Shown in pieces: positions 47,652-56,401 of a DNA stretch of 64,000 nucleotides. The translations under genes were made by a program, and so were the position numbers. The stretch spans positions 186,001-250,000 of the forward strand of contig NC_015731.1 of the NCBI RefSeq assembly GCF_000219585.1, written 5' to 3'. This stretch comes from Nitrosomonas sp. Is79A3 (GTDB lineage Bacteria; Pseudomonadota; Gammaproteobacteria; Burkholderiales; Nitrosomonadaceae). Under the pieces are notes generated by a model that was not told the DNA's origin, searched no databases, and worked only from the letters and a program-made list of their open reading frames with translations. Numbering within the stretch: position 1 is the first letter of the stretch; each line of letters starts with the position of its first letter.

Positions 47652-50465
47652 ATGACTGAAAACCAGAATCCGGAACAAAAAGCCCGTGACAACATTGATG
47701 CATTGCTTAGGCAAGCGGGCTGGGTTGTTCAATCAGCCAAGAAAATCGATCTGAATGTTGGGATAGGCCAGGCGGTGCGTGAATACCAAACCGATGCCGG
47801 TCCGGCGGATTACGTGCTGTTCGTGGATAAAAAAGCAATCGGCGTAATCGAAGCCAAGCGGGAAGAAGAAGGTCAGCGGCTCACTGCCCATGAAGCACAA
47901 ACTGAAGACTACGCGGCGGCCACGCTCAAATGGATCAATAACAAAAAACCGTTACCTTTTCTCTACCAAAGCACCGGCATCATCACCCGTTTCACCGACG
48001 GCCGTGACCCCAAGCCCCGCTCGCGTGAAGTGTTCTGCTTCCATCGCCCGGAAACGCTGAAGGAATGGATGGCGCAAGGTATAAGTCTGCGCGAACGTTT
48101 GCACCATATTCCGCTGCTCAATCCCGATCATTTGCTCGCCAGGGAATTGCGCCTGCGCGATTGCCAGGAAATCGCCATCATCAATCTGGAAGCCTCGTTT
48201 AAGGCGGATCGTCCACGCGCCCTGATTCAAATGGCAACCGGCGCGGGCAAAACTTATACCGCGATCACCTCTATTTACCGCCTGCTCAAATATGCGGATG
48301 CCAAGCGCATTCTGTTTCTGGTCGATACTAAAAATCTTGGCGAGCAGGCTGAACAGGAAATGATGTCCTACGTGCCGCTCGACGACAACCGCAAATTTAC
48401 CGAAATCTACGCTATGCAGCGCTTGAAATCGTCATATATTCCCGGCAACAGCGTGGTTTGCATCAGCACCATCCAGCGCTTGTATTCCATCCTGAAAGAT
48501 ACGCCGCTCGAAGATGCCGCCGAAGAAATCAACCCCGCAGAATTGGCGCTACCCAAAACGCCGATTCCCGTGGTGTATAATGAAAAAGTCCCGCCGGAAT
48601 TCTTCGATTTCATCTTTATCGACGAATGCCACCGCTCCATCTACAACCTGTGGCAACAGGTCATCGACTATTTTGATGCCAGCCTGATCGGCTTAACCGC
48701 CACGCCGGACAATCGCACCTACGGCTTCTTCAAGAAAAACGTAGTCAGCGATTACAGCCATGAAAAGGCCGTGGCCGATGGCGTCAACGTTGGCAATGAA
48801 GTCTACGTGATCGAAACACAGATCACCCAGCAAGGCGCGCAGATCGCAGCCAAGCAACAGGTGGAAAAACGTGAAAAGCTCACGCGCAAAAAGCGCTGGG
48901 AAATGCAGGACGAAGACGAAGCCTATTCCGCCACGCAATTGGATCGCAACATTGTCAATCTTGATCAGATCCGCACCGTCATTCGTACTTTCCGCGACAA
49001 GCTGCCGGAGATTTTTCCCGGCCGCCGCGAGGTGCCCAAGACGCTGATCTTCGCCAAAACCGACAGCCACGCTGACGACATTATCCAGACCGTGCGCGAG
49101 GAATTCGGTGAGGGCAACGCCTTTTGCAAGAAGCTCACCTACAAAACCGAGGAAGACCCCAAATCCGTGTTGCAGCAATTCCGCAATGAATATTACCCGC
49201 GCATCGCCGTCACGGTGGATATGATCGCCACCGGCACCGACGTCAAGCCGCTGGAATGCCTGCTGTTCATGCGCGACGTGAAAAGCCGCAACTACTTCGA
49301 GCAAATGAAAGGCCGTGGCACGCGCACGCTGGATAAAGACGACCTGAAAAAAGTCACGCCCTCCGCCGTCAGCGCCAAGACGCACTATGTGATCGTCGAT
49401 GCCATCGGCGTCACCCAATCGCTTAAGACCGCCAGCCAGCCGCTGATCACCAAGCCCAGCGTGCCGCTCAAGGATTTGGCGATGAGCGTGATGATGGGCG
49501 CAACCGATGAAGACACTGTCAGCTCGCTCGCCGGTCGACTGGCGCGGCTCAACAAACAACTCGATACCGATGACCAGCGCCGCATCCGCGAACTCTCTGG
49601 CGGTATGGAACTCACCCAATTTGCCGGCAAATTATTCAGCGCAATCGACGCCGACAACATCGAAGCCCGTGCGCTGGAACTGGCTAGGCTCCCCATCGGC
49701 TCAGACCCCGGCGACGACAAACGCCAGCAGGCGCAACAGCAATTAGTAACTGAAGCCGCGAAAGTATTGAACGGCGAACTGGTCGAACTCATCGAATCCA
49801 TCCGCCGCGACAAGGAACAAACCATCGACCACGACAACATCGACAGCGTGTTGCGCGCCGAATGGAACAAAGACGCCGCCAATAATGCGCAAGCTTTAAC
49901 CGATGAATTTGCCGGTTACCTGAAAGCGAATCAAGACAGCATTGCCGCACTGACCATCTTTTTCAGCCAGCCGTATCGCAGGCGTGAACTCAGCTACGCG
50001 CTGATCCGCCAAGTGCTGGATAAACTCAAAACCGACAAACCCAAACTCGCGCCACTGCGCGTGTGGCAAGCGTATCAACAACTGGAATCCCGTCATTCCC
50101 TGTCACCCTCGCGAAGGCGGGGGGTAGGCGGAAATCCAGTCAATGAGCTCACCACACTGGTCGCACTGATTCGTCGTGTATGCGGTTGGGACAAAACCCT
50201 AACCCCCTTCGACGACACCGTGCGCCGCAACTTCCAAAGCTGGATCATGCAACGCCACGCCGGCAGCGGTGAGAAATTCAACGAAGAACAAATGAACTGG
50301 CTGCACATGATCCGAGATCATGTGGCAAACTCCTTTCACATTGAACGCGATGATCTGGAAATGTCGCCGTTCGATGCGCAAGGCGGATTGGGCAGAATGC
50401 ATCAGTTGTTTGGGGCAAGGATGGAGCCGTTGTTGGATGAGTTGAATGAGGTGCTGGTCGGGTGA
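47652..50465 (+). CDS. hsdR: Type I restriction enzyme R subunit
   Basis: A 937-residue restriction/translocation subunit. The N-terminal nuclease domain has Asp in GPADYVLF (about 52) and the EAK motif in GVIEAKREEEG (about 66). The motor has Walker A MATGAGKTYTAI (about 196), DECH (about 322) and TATPDNRTYGFF, then helicase motifs MIATGTDVKPLECLLFMRDVKSRNYFEQMKGRGTRT. The C-terminal domain binds HsdM. ATG 47652 is preferred over GTG 47646. A 49-bp palindromic repeat arm is inserted in frame at 50091-50139, coding for about SRHSLSPSRRRGVGGNPV. The stop overlaps the hsdS start. Confidence 0.95.
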   Translation: MTENQNPEQKARDNIDALLRQAGWVVQSAKKIDLNVGIGQAVREYQTDAGPADYVLFVDKKAIGVIEAKREEEGQRLTAHEAQTEDYAAATLKWINNKKPLPFLYQSTGIITRFTDGRDPKPRSREVFCFHRPETLKEWMAQGISLRERLHHIPLLNPDHLLARELRLRDCQEIAIINLEASFKADRPRALIQMATGAGKTYTAITSIYRLLKYADAKRILFLVDTKNLGEQAEQEMMSYVPLDDNRKFTEIYAMQRLKSSYIPGNSVVCISTIQRLYSILKDTPLEDAAEEINPAELALPKTPIPVVYNEKVPPEFFDFIFIDECHRSIYNLWQQVIDYFDASLIGLTATPDNRTYGFFKKNVVSDYSHEKAVADGVNVGNEVYVIETQITQQGAQIAAKQQVEKREKLTRKKRWEMQDEDEAYSATQLDRNIVNLDQIRTVIRTFRDKLPEIFPGRREVPKTLIFAKTDSHADDIIQTVREEFGEGNAFCKKLTYKTEEDPKSVLQQFRNEYYPRIAVTVDMIATGTDVKPLECLLFMRDVKSRNYFEQMKGRGTRTLDKDDLKKVTPSAVSAKTHYVIVDAIGVTQSLKTASQPLITKPSVPLKDLAMSVMMGATDEDTVSSLAGRLARLNKQLDTDDQRRIRELSGGMELTQFAGKLFSAIDADNIEARALELARLPIGSDPGDDKRQQAQQQLVTEAAKVLNGELVELIESIRRDKEQTIDHDNIDSVLRAEWNKDAANNAQALTDEFAGYLKANQDSIAALTIFFSQPYRRRELSYALIRQVLDKLKTDKPKLAPLRVWQAYQQLESRHSLSPSRRRGVGGNPVNELTTLVALIRRVCGWDKTLTPFDDTVRRNFQSWIMQRHAGSGEKFNEEQMNWLHMIRDHVANSFHIERDDLEMSPFDAQGGLGRMHQLFGARMEPLLDELNEVLVG
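50091..50139 (+). repeat. In-frame repeat insert in hsdR
   Basis: CGTCATTCCCTGTCACCCTC... to ...GAAATCCAG. Its reverse complement matches 46 of 49 positions at 51107-51155 in hsdS. It encodes an Arg/Ser/Gly-rich patch in the C-terminal domain of HsdR that does not look like conserved HsdR sequence. Confidence 0.85.
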
Positions 50466-52141
50466 TGGGGAAAGATATTGAGCTACCTATCGGTTGGATT
50501 TTCCTCACTTTGGAGGATGTTGCTGATATTCACGATAATCTTCGTGAGCCAGTGAATTCAGTAGAGCGTGCAAAACGTCATGGCCCATATCCATACTATG
50601 GCGCTACGGGCCAAGTTGGTTGGATTGATGATTATCGCCAAAATGGTGAATACGTTCTTCTAGGTGAAGATGGAGCACCATTCTTTGATTGGTTGAAAGA
50701 TAAAGCCTATTTGGTATCAGGAAAGTGTTGGGTCAATAATCATGCCCATGTGTTGAAAGGAAAAGAGGGAGTTTGCTCAAATCGTTACCTACTTTATGCA
50801 CTCAATCAAACTGATTATCGTGGTTATGCCAATGGCACAACGCGACTAAAACTTACTCAATCCGCGATGCGGCGGATACCTGTTAATCTGGCTCCTCCGA
50901 AAGAACAACACCGCATCGTCGCTAAAATTGAAGAACTGTTTTCCGAGCTGGACAAGGGTGTCGAAAACCTGAAAACCGCCCAATCACAGCTCAAAGTGTA
51001 TCGCCAAGCGCTGCTGAAACATGCGTTCGAAGGCAAACTCACCGCGCAGTGGCGCGCGGAGCGGAACGTCACCCCCGCGAAGGTGGGGGGCCAGCCTTTG
51101 AACGATATGGATTCCCGCCTGCCCCCCGCCTTCGCGAGGGTGACAGGGAATGACGAAGTAGGGGGCGGGAATGACAAACCCCTCGAAACCGCCGAAGCCT
51201 TGCTGAAACGCATCCAGCAAGAGCGCGCGCAACGCTTCAAGCAACAACTCGCCGAGTGGGAGAAATCCCCCTCTATCCCTCTTTTACAAAGGGGGAAGCC
51301 AACCAGCACCGCGCCCATTCCCCCCTTAGAAAAAGGGGGGAATGGGGGGATTTCAAAACCCAAACCCCCGAAATCCCTGCCGCCACTCACCGCAGAAGAA
51401 CTGGCCGAATTGCCTGAACTGCCGGAGGGGTGGGGGTGGGCACGGCCAGAAGAAATTTGTATTCAGGAACCATATTCAATAGGTATTGGCCCATTTGGAA
51501 GCAATCTAAAAGTCAGCGATTACCGAGAAAGTGGAATACCTCTAATCTTCGTAAAAAACATTACGAGATCAAACTTCATTAAAGATCTCAAATATATTGA
51601 TGAAGCAAAGTATAGGGAGTTATTGCCTCACTCTGTTAAAGCACTAGATTTACTCATTACAAAAATGGGCGATCCTCCTGGTGACTGTGAAATTTATCCA
51701 GAGGGTTCACCTAATGCTGTTCTTACAGCTGATTGTTTGAAATTCCGGTTGTGGGATGAGTTCGCCAGTAGAAAGCTATACAAGTACTGTATTAACTCAA
51801 ACTTTGTGAAGCGACAGCTTGGGCTCATAACAAAGGGAGTGGCACAGAAAAAAATTAGCGTGGAGCGCTTTAAAACAATTTGCTTACCGTTTTTTTGCGT
51901 TGAGGAACAGAACGTATTGGTTCAAGAATTAGAGTCCAAACTATCCGAAGTTGATCAACTCGACCAAACCATCACTACCTCCTTACAACAAGCCGAAGCC
52001 CTGCGCCAATCCATCCTGAAAAAAGCCTTCTCCGGTCAACTGGTGCCGCAAGACCCGAATGACGAACCTGCTTCGGAATTGCTGGCGCGTATCCGAACGG
52101 AAAAAGCGGTGCAACAAAACAACAAAAAAGGCCGCCTATGA
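50465..52141 (+). CDS. hsdS: Type I restriction-modification specificity subunit
   Basis: A 558-residue HsdS, about 100 residues longer than usual. TRD1 is about 1-145. The central conserved region (PPKEQHRIVAKIEELFSELDKGVENLKTAQSQLKVYRQALLKHAFEGKLTAQWRAE, about 140-198) follows. TRD2 is about 320-475, and the C-terminal conserved region ends FSGQLVPQDPNDEPASELLARIRTEK. Between them lie two palindromic repeats (51067-51155 and 51262-51354) read through in frame as Pro/Gly-rich linkers. The start ATG overlaps the hsdR stop; the stop overlaps an ATG that resembles the hsdM start. Confidence 0.94.
   Translation: MGKDIELPIGWIFLTLEDVADIHDNLREPVNSVERAKRHGPYPYYGATGQVGWIDDYRQNGEYVLLGEDGAPFFDWLKDKAYLVSGKCWVNNHAHVLKGKEGVCSNRYLLYALNQTDYRGYANGTTRLKLTQSAMRRIPVNLAPPKEQHRIVAKIEELFSELDKGVENLKTAQSQLKVYRQALLKHAFEGKLTAQWRAERNVTPAKVGGQPLNDMDSRLPPAFARVTGNDEVGGGNDKPLETAEALLKRIQQERAQRFKQQLAEWEKSPSIPLLQRGKPTSTAPIPPLEKGGNGGISKPKPPKSLPPLTAEELAELPELPEGWGWARPEEICIQEPYSIGIGPFGSNLKVSDYRESGIPLIFVKNITRSNFIKDLKYIDEAKYRELLPHSVKALDLLITKMGDPPGDCEIYPEGSPNAVLTADCLKFRLWDEFASRKLYKYCINSNFVKRQLGLITKGVAQKKISVERFKTICLPFFCVEEQNVLVQELESKLSEVDQLDQTITTSLQQAEALRQSILKKAFSGQLVPQDPNDEPASELLARIRTEKAVQQNNKKGRL
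51067..51155 (+). repeat. Palindromic repeat inserted in frame in hsdS (type 1)
   Basis: Inverted arms at 51067-51092 and 51119-51144 (core CGCGAAGG/CCTTCGCG). The right arm and its extension match the hsdR insert in inverted orientation. Coding in hsdS: about TPAKVGGQPLNDMD then SRLPPAFARVTGNDE. No stop in this frame. Confidence 0.85.
51262..51354 (+). repeat. Palindromic repeat inserted in frame in hsdS (type 2)
   Basis: Arms beginning GAAATCCCCCTCTATCCC and the complementary end AATGGGGGGATTTC enclose a centre of about 40 bp. The 93-bp length is exactly 31 codons. Translated as SPSIPLLQRGKP then PIPPLEKGGNGGIS. A different sequence family from the other insert. Confidence 0.85.
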
Positions 52142-52209
52142 ACGCAACCGTGTTCATCGTTACAAAGGCTTGGAAGATCCACCCCGTGACGCTGTTGCTG
52201 ATTCTGTAA
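52138..52209 (+). pseudogene. Relic of an hsdM start directly after hsdS
   Basis: A 23-codon frame, MNATVFIVTKAWKIHPVTLLLIL then stop, whose first 14 codons resemble the start of hsdM at 54256 (MNTTASIVSKVWSF): M, N, T, I, V, K and W are shared in register, and the nucleotides agree well over about 40 bp. Its ATG overlaps the hsdS stop (ATGA), the arrangement expected for a coupled hsdS-hsdM pair. After that the similarity ends and darT follows. Confidence 0.6.
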
Positions 52210-52225
52210 CTACGGAGATTGTGAA

Positions 52226-52867
52226 ATGGCAATGCCCACACACCCCAAAATTTACCATATCGTGCATCTTGACCGTTTGCCGTCAATCGTCGCGGATGGT
52301 TGTCTGTGGTGCGATGCTCAGGTGCTTGTGCGGGTACCGGCGGGAACCGCTATTGGCATGAGTCGTATCAAAGAGCGGCGGCTCACAGAGTTAACACTCA
52401 CCAGTTATCCGGATTTGCACGTGGGCGACTGCGTTCCATTTTATTTTTGCCCGCGTTCGGTCATGTTGTATCTGATTTATCAGGGAAACCATCCGGAATT
52501 GGATTATCGCGGCGGGCAAGAGCCGATTCTTCATTTACAGGCTGATCTTCACGACTGTGTGGCATGGGCAGAGCAGAATCAGAAACGTTGGGCTTTTACG
52601 CTTTCCAATGCGGGGGCGCGTTACTTTGAAGATCGTTGCGATTTGAGTCACTTACATGATATAAACTGGCAAGCAGTTCAGGCCAGAGATTGGCAATCCT
52701 GCAAGGAGGGAAAACAGGCCGAATTTTTGCTCGAAAACAATTTTCCCTGGCATCTGGTTGAATGTATTGGCGTCCAAACACGAGGTGTTTATCAACAGGT
52801 AGTCAATGCATTGCCCACTGTCGGCCATCGGCCACAGGTCAACATCAAGACCGATTGGTATTACTAA
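52226..52867 (+). CDS. darT: DarT-type DNA ADP-ribosyltransferase toxin
   Basis: A 213-residue DUF4433 toxin that adds ADP-ribose to thymidine in single-stranded DNA using NAD. N-terminal KIYHIVHLDRLPSIVADGCLWCD is the NAD-binding start; R51/R52 (GMSRIKERR) and the catalytic Glu E166 in KQAEFLLEN correspond to the Arg and Glu of characterised DarT. VPFYFCPRSVMLYLIYQGNH is also typical. ATG 52226 has GGAG 8 bp upstream. It is followed after 15 bp by darG. All key residues are present, so it should be active. Confidence 0.94.
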   Translation: MAMPTHPKIYHIVHLDRLPSIVADGCLWCDAQVLVRVPAGTAIGMSRIKERRLTELTLTSYPDLHVGDCVPFYFCPRSVMLYLIYQGNHPELDYRGGQEPILHLQADLHDCVAWAEQNQKRWAFTLSNAGARYFEDRCDLSHLHDINWQAVQARDWQSCKEGKQAEFLLENNFPWHLVECIGVQTRGVYQQVVNALPTVGHRPQVNIKTDWYY

Positions 52868-52882
52868 GAGGGACAATCCAAG

Positions 52883-53941
52883 ATGATTGAATATAAACAA
52901 GGTGATATTTTGCGCGAGAATGCCGAGGCTATTATCAACACTGTGAATTGTGTCGGTGTGATGGGGCGCGGAATCGCGCTGCAATTCAAGAAGGCTTTTC
53001 CGCAGAATTTCCTGGCTTATGCAGCGGCGTGTAAAAAGAAAGAAGTTCAACCCGGCAAGATGTTTGTGTTTGAAACCGGACAGTTGGCGAATCCGCGATA
53101 TATCATCAATTTTCCTACCAAGCGCCATTGGCGCGGTGCAAGCCGTATGGAAGATATTGACGCAGGACTCAGGGCACTGGTTGAAACCATACAACGGTAT
53201 AACATTAAGTCCATCGCTATTCCACCTTTGGGTAGTGGGTTGGGTGGTCTCGATTGGACTGATGTTAAACCACGTATTGAGGCTGTATTGCAACCACTAA
53301 CAGATTTGCGTGTGATGATCTACGGCCCCCAAAGTGCGCCAGCGGCTGAAAAGATGGTATATAACCGGGAAGTGCCTAAAATGACTGCCGGCAGAGCTGC
53401 ATTGGTCGAGCTGATGAGACGTTACCTCGGCGGCTTGCTGGACCCTTACGTTACTTTGCTGGAAGTTCACAAACTGATGTATTTCATGCAAGCAGCGGGT
53501 GAGCCGCTTAAATTGAAATATCAGAAAGCATCTTACGGTCCCTATGCCGAAAATCTGCGTCATGTACTTAATGCTATTGAGGGGCATCTTGTGTCGGGCT
53601 ATGCGGATGGTGGCGATGCGCCGGATAAAACACTGCAATTGGTGCCTGGAGCCGTGGAGGATGCTGCCGCATTTCTTCAGCAACACCCCGATACTCGTGA
53701 GCGTTTCGACAAAGTATCAGCGCTGGTCGAGGGCTTCGAGTCGCCTTTTGGTTTGGAATTGTTGTCCACGGTTCATTGGATTATGAAAAATGAAACCGTT
53801 AGCTCTATAAATGATGTGGTAAAACATACCTATGCCTGGAGTGAGCGTAAACGGCAATTCACTCTGCGCCAAATTGAGCTTGCAATGCAAGTATTGGCCA
53901 GTAAGGGTTGGGTGGCTCAAGTGCAATCGCCCGCAAATTGA
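52883..53941 (+). CDS. darG: DarG antitoxin: macrodomain DNA ADP-ribosylglycohydrolase
   Basis: A 352-residue antitoxin. The N-terminal macrodomain (about 1-155) has GDILRENAEAIINTVNCVGVMGRGIALQFKKAFP and IPPLGSGLGGLDW, which remove ADP-ribose from DNA. The C-terminal domain (about 170-350, RAALVELMRRYLGGLLDPYVTLLEVHKLMYFMQAAGEPLKL to QIELAMQVLASKGWV) is the part that binds and neutralises DarT in known systems. It is co-transcribed with darT, between hsdS and hsdM. Confidence 0.94.
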   Translation: MIEYKQGDILRENAEAIINTVNCVGVMGRGIALQFKKAFPQNFLAYAAACKKKEVQPGKMFVFETGQLANPRYIINFPTKRHWRGASRMEDIDAGLRALVETIQRYNIKSIAIPPLGSGLGGLDWTDVKPRIEAVLQPLTDLRVMIYGPQSAPAAEKMVYNREVPKMTAGRAALVELMRRYLGGLLDPYVTLLEVHKLMYFMQAAGEPLKLKYQKASYGPYAENLRHVLNAIEGHLVSGYADGGDAPDKTLQLVPGAVEDAAAFLQQHPDTRERFDKVSALVEGFESPFGLELLSTVHWIMKNETVSSINDVVKHTYAWSERKRQFTLRQIELAMQVLASKGWVAQVQSPAN

Positions 53942-54255
53942 GCAAGCGGTGTAGAAGTACGCTACTTAGTTTTGGCGCTAGATGCTGATCTAGGCGTATA
54001 AATTTCTTAAGTATCTCTTCAATGAATAATCGACTAATAGAACAAAGTGTTAATAGAGTTGTTGCTTATATTGCGAGTCAGTTTATGCGCCAGAACGTAT
54101 AAATTTATGGGCTTTAATTTTTGCGATACCTCCACAGCTCGATCCTTATATCTCCAGAGCTCCACCCCTATACTTCCAGAGTTCTTCATGAAACCTCCAC
54201 GGCTAAATTTGTCGATCCATAACCGGGATGAAGTATCTATTGTTAGAGAATATCT
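53942..54255. other. Region between darG and hsdM
   Basis: About 314 AT-rich bases without a gene. Around 54130-54215 there are several similar short runs such as CTCCACAGCTC, CTCCAGAGCTCCAC and TTCCAGAGTTC. This is probably a junction created when darTG entered the locus, and it must supply hsdM with a promoter or read-through. Confidence 0.5.
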
Positions 54256-55737
54256 ATGAACACAACCGCATCCATCGTTTCCAAAGTCTGGAGTTTCTGC
54301 ACCACGTTGCGCGATGACGGGGTGGGCTATGGCGATTATCTGGAGCAACTCACGTATTTGATTTTCCTGAAAATGGCGGATGAATACAGCCAGCCGCCGT
54401 ATAACCGCACCGTGGATATTCCTGCCGAGTACAACTGGCAAAGCCTTAAACTCAAGCGTGGCGCGGAACTGGAAGTGCATTATGTGACGCTGCTGATGGA
54501 GCTGGGCAAAAAGCCGGGAATGCTGGGGACGATTTTTACCAAGGCGCAGAACAAAATCCAGGATCCGGCCAAGTTGTACCGCCTGATCGATATGGTGAAC
54601 GAAACCCAGTGGGTGACGATGGGTGCGGATGTGAAGGGCGATATCTACGAGGGGCTGTTGGAACGCAACGCGGAAGATACCAAGTCCGGCGCAGGGCAAT
54701 ACTTCACGCCACGCGCATTGATCCGGGCAATGGTGCAATGCGTGCGCCCGGAACCCGGCAAGACCATTGCCGATCCGGCATGCGGCACAAGCGGGTTCTT
54801 TCTGGCGGCGTATGATTTTCTGGTCGCCGAGCATCCGATGGATAAAACACAAAAAGCATTTCTGAAACACGAAACGTTTTTCGGTAATGAAATTGTCGCG
54901 AGCACGCGCCGTCTCGCTTTGATGAATATGTTCTTGCATAACATTGGCGAGATCGACGGCGACAGCATGATTTCGCCCAATGATGCGCTGGTGGCGGATT
55001 CCGGCCGCCGCTTTGATTACGTGCTGGCGAATCCGCCGTTCGGCAAGAAGAGCGCGATGAGTTTCACCAACGATGAAGGAGAACAGGAAAAAGACGATCT
55101 GACCTATAACCGGCAGGATTTCTGGGCGACGACTTCCAACAAACAACTCAACTTCGTGCAGCATATCCGCACCATGCTGAAAACCACCGGGCGGGCTGCG
55201 GTGGTGGTGCCGGATAATGTGCTGTTTGAAGGCGGAGCGGGGGAAACGGTGCGCAAGAAACTGCTGGAAACCACCGATTTGCACACGATCTTGCGATTGC
55301 CTACCGGCATTTTCTACGCCAATGGCGTGAAAGCAAACGTGTTGTTCTTCGATAACCGCGAAGCCAGCAAAGAACCGTGGACGAAAGAAGTCTGGTATTA
55401 CGATTACCGCACCAATATTCATCACACGTTAAAAAAGAAACCGTTACGCTTTGAGGATTTGCAGGAATTCATCGCTTGTTATAACCCGCTCAACCGCCAC
55501 GAGCGCAAGGAGAGTTGGAGCGAACAGAGCAACCCGGAAGGCCGCTGGCGCAAATTCAGTTTTGATCAAATTGCCGCACGCGACAAAACCAGTCTGGATA
55601 TTTTCTGGCTAAAAGATAAAAGCCTGGCCGATTTAGACAATCTGCCCGAGCCGGATGTGCTGGCGGGTGAAATCATCGAGAACTTGGAAGCCGGGCTGAA
55701 CAGCTTCAGAGAAATTGCAGCGGCGCTGTCGGATTAA
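54256..55737 (+). CDS. hsdM: Type I restriction-modification DNA methyltransferase (M subunit)
   Basis: A 493-residue N6-adenine methylase. The N-terminal helical domain (about 1-150) contains GVGYGDYLEQLTYLIFLKMADE. The SAM site DPACGTSGFFLAAYD begins near 173 and the catalytic NPPFGKK (NPPF) is at about 258. The target region and C-terminal HsdS-binding part follow (IHHTLKKKPLRFEDLQEF). Usual length. It is the last gene of the hsdR-hsdS-darT-darG-hsdM locus, separated from hsdS by the toxin-antitoxin module. Confidence 0.96.
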   Translation: MNTTASIVSKVWSFCTTLRDDGVGYGDYLEQLTYLIFLKMADEYSQPPYNRTVDIPAEYNWQSLKLKRGAELEVHYVTLLMELGKKPGMLGTIFTKAQNKIQDPAKLYRLIDMVNETQWVTMGADVKGDIYEGLLERNAEDTKSGAGQYFTPRALIRAMVQCVRPEPGKTIADPACGTSGFFLAAYDFLVAEHPMDKTQKAFLKHETFFGNEIVASTRRLALMNMFLHNIGEIDGDSMISPNDALVADSGRRFDYVLANPPFGKKSAMSFTNDEGEQEKDDLTYNRQDFWATTSNKQLNFVQHIRTMLKTTGRAAVVVPDNVLFEGGAGETVRKKLLETTDLHTILRLPTGIFYANGVKANVLFFDNREASKEPWTKEVWYYDYRTNIHHTLKKKPLRFEDLQEFIACYNPLNRHERKESWSEQSNPEGRWRKFSFDQIAARDKTSLDIFWLKDKSLADLDNLPEPDVLAGEIIENLEAGLNSFREIAAALSD

Positions 55738-55882
55738 AGGAATCTTTGGGAATCAACTGTATAGATTTCTCGCTATGCTCGAAATGACAGCTATTCGAAG
55801 GCTCCTTAAACTCAATTTAATGGATTGCACTAATAAAGTAACTCAGGGAAAGGGTTCTCGGGCGGTTTTCTGGCACGGAATA

Positions 55883-56254
55883 TCAGTTCTGTTTTTGGGA
55901 CCAGTGCTTAAGTTTCTTGCTGCTGTCAAAGTACAGATACGTTCCGGTTCCAATGCCTAAAAAATCAGAGCCAACAACTAAAAAATCAGCGCCAGGAAGA
56001 TGGTATTCCCATGTGTCTCCACTTGGGCTTTTGCGCGTTCCATAACACCATTTACAAGGTAGTCCCCAGGAAGCTATCACTTGTTCTTGTGTCATACCAA
56101 CGACTAATTGCTTAAGATCGATTGCCCTGCGCATTTCTTCCGGCATGCTGGTGTCAGATAATACATCTTGTCTGATTCTATTTTCTCTGACTGATCCGCA
56201 TCCATTTAGCAGTAGGATTGCTGCTATTAATGTAATAGGGAATTTTTTATTCAT
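55883..56254 (-). CDS. Small lipoprotein, SmpA/OmlA-like
   Basis: A 123-residue lipoprotein with signal MNKKFPITLIAAILLLNGC and lipid-accepting C19. The segment LKQLVVGMTQEQVIASWGLPCKWCYGTRKSPSGDTWEYHLPG resembles the SmpA/OmlA fold of BamE-like outer-membrane proteins. The function cannot be fixed. It is convergent with hsdM. Confidence 0.8.
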   Translation of the reverse strand: MNKKFPITLIAAILLLNGCGSVRENRIRQDVLSDTSMPEEMRRAIDLKQLVVGMTQEQVIASWGLPCKWCYGTRKSPSGDTWEYHLPGADFLVVGSDFLGIGTGTYLYFDSSKKLKHWSQKQN

Positions 56255-56343
56255 CGAGAAAATAATCCAGTGATAATCAAATTGTGGCCTTGTTCCTTTG
56301 TTTCAGCTAATTTTTCCATTTTAGTCTTTATATTGGCAGATAG

Positions 56344-56375
56344 GGCGGTTTTTTGAAGGTAATCAAAAAAACGCC
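56344..56375. terminator. Hairpin with A/T-rich stem
   Basis: GGCGGTTTTTTGA and TCAAAAAAACGCC form a 13-bp stem with one mismatch around a 6-base loop. It lies upstream of the lipoprotein gene, not after an obvious gene, so the terminator role is uncertain. Confidence 0.35.
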
Positions 56376-56401
56376 AAGCCATAACTTGCAATCAGGCGGG
56401 G

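Noticed and set aside
48693..49619. 308-codon open frame on the minus strand
   Set aside because: Opposite the helicase part of hsdR, which has clear motifs in the other strand. No family features.
54034..55425. 463-codon open frame on the minus strand
   Set aside because: It lies fully opposite hsdM; its protein is His/Arg-rich and without domains, as expected from the complement of a real gene.
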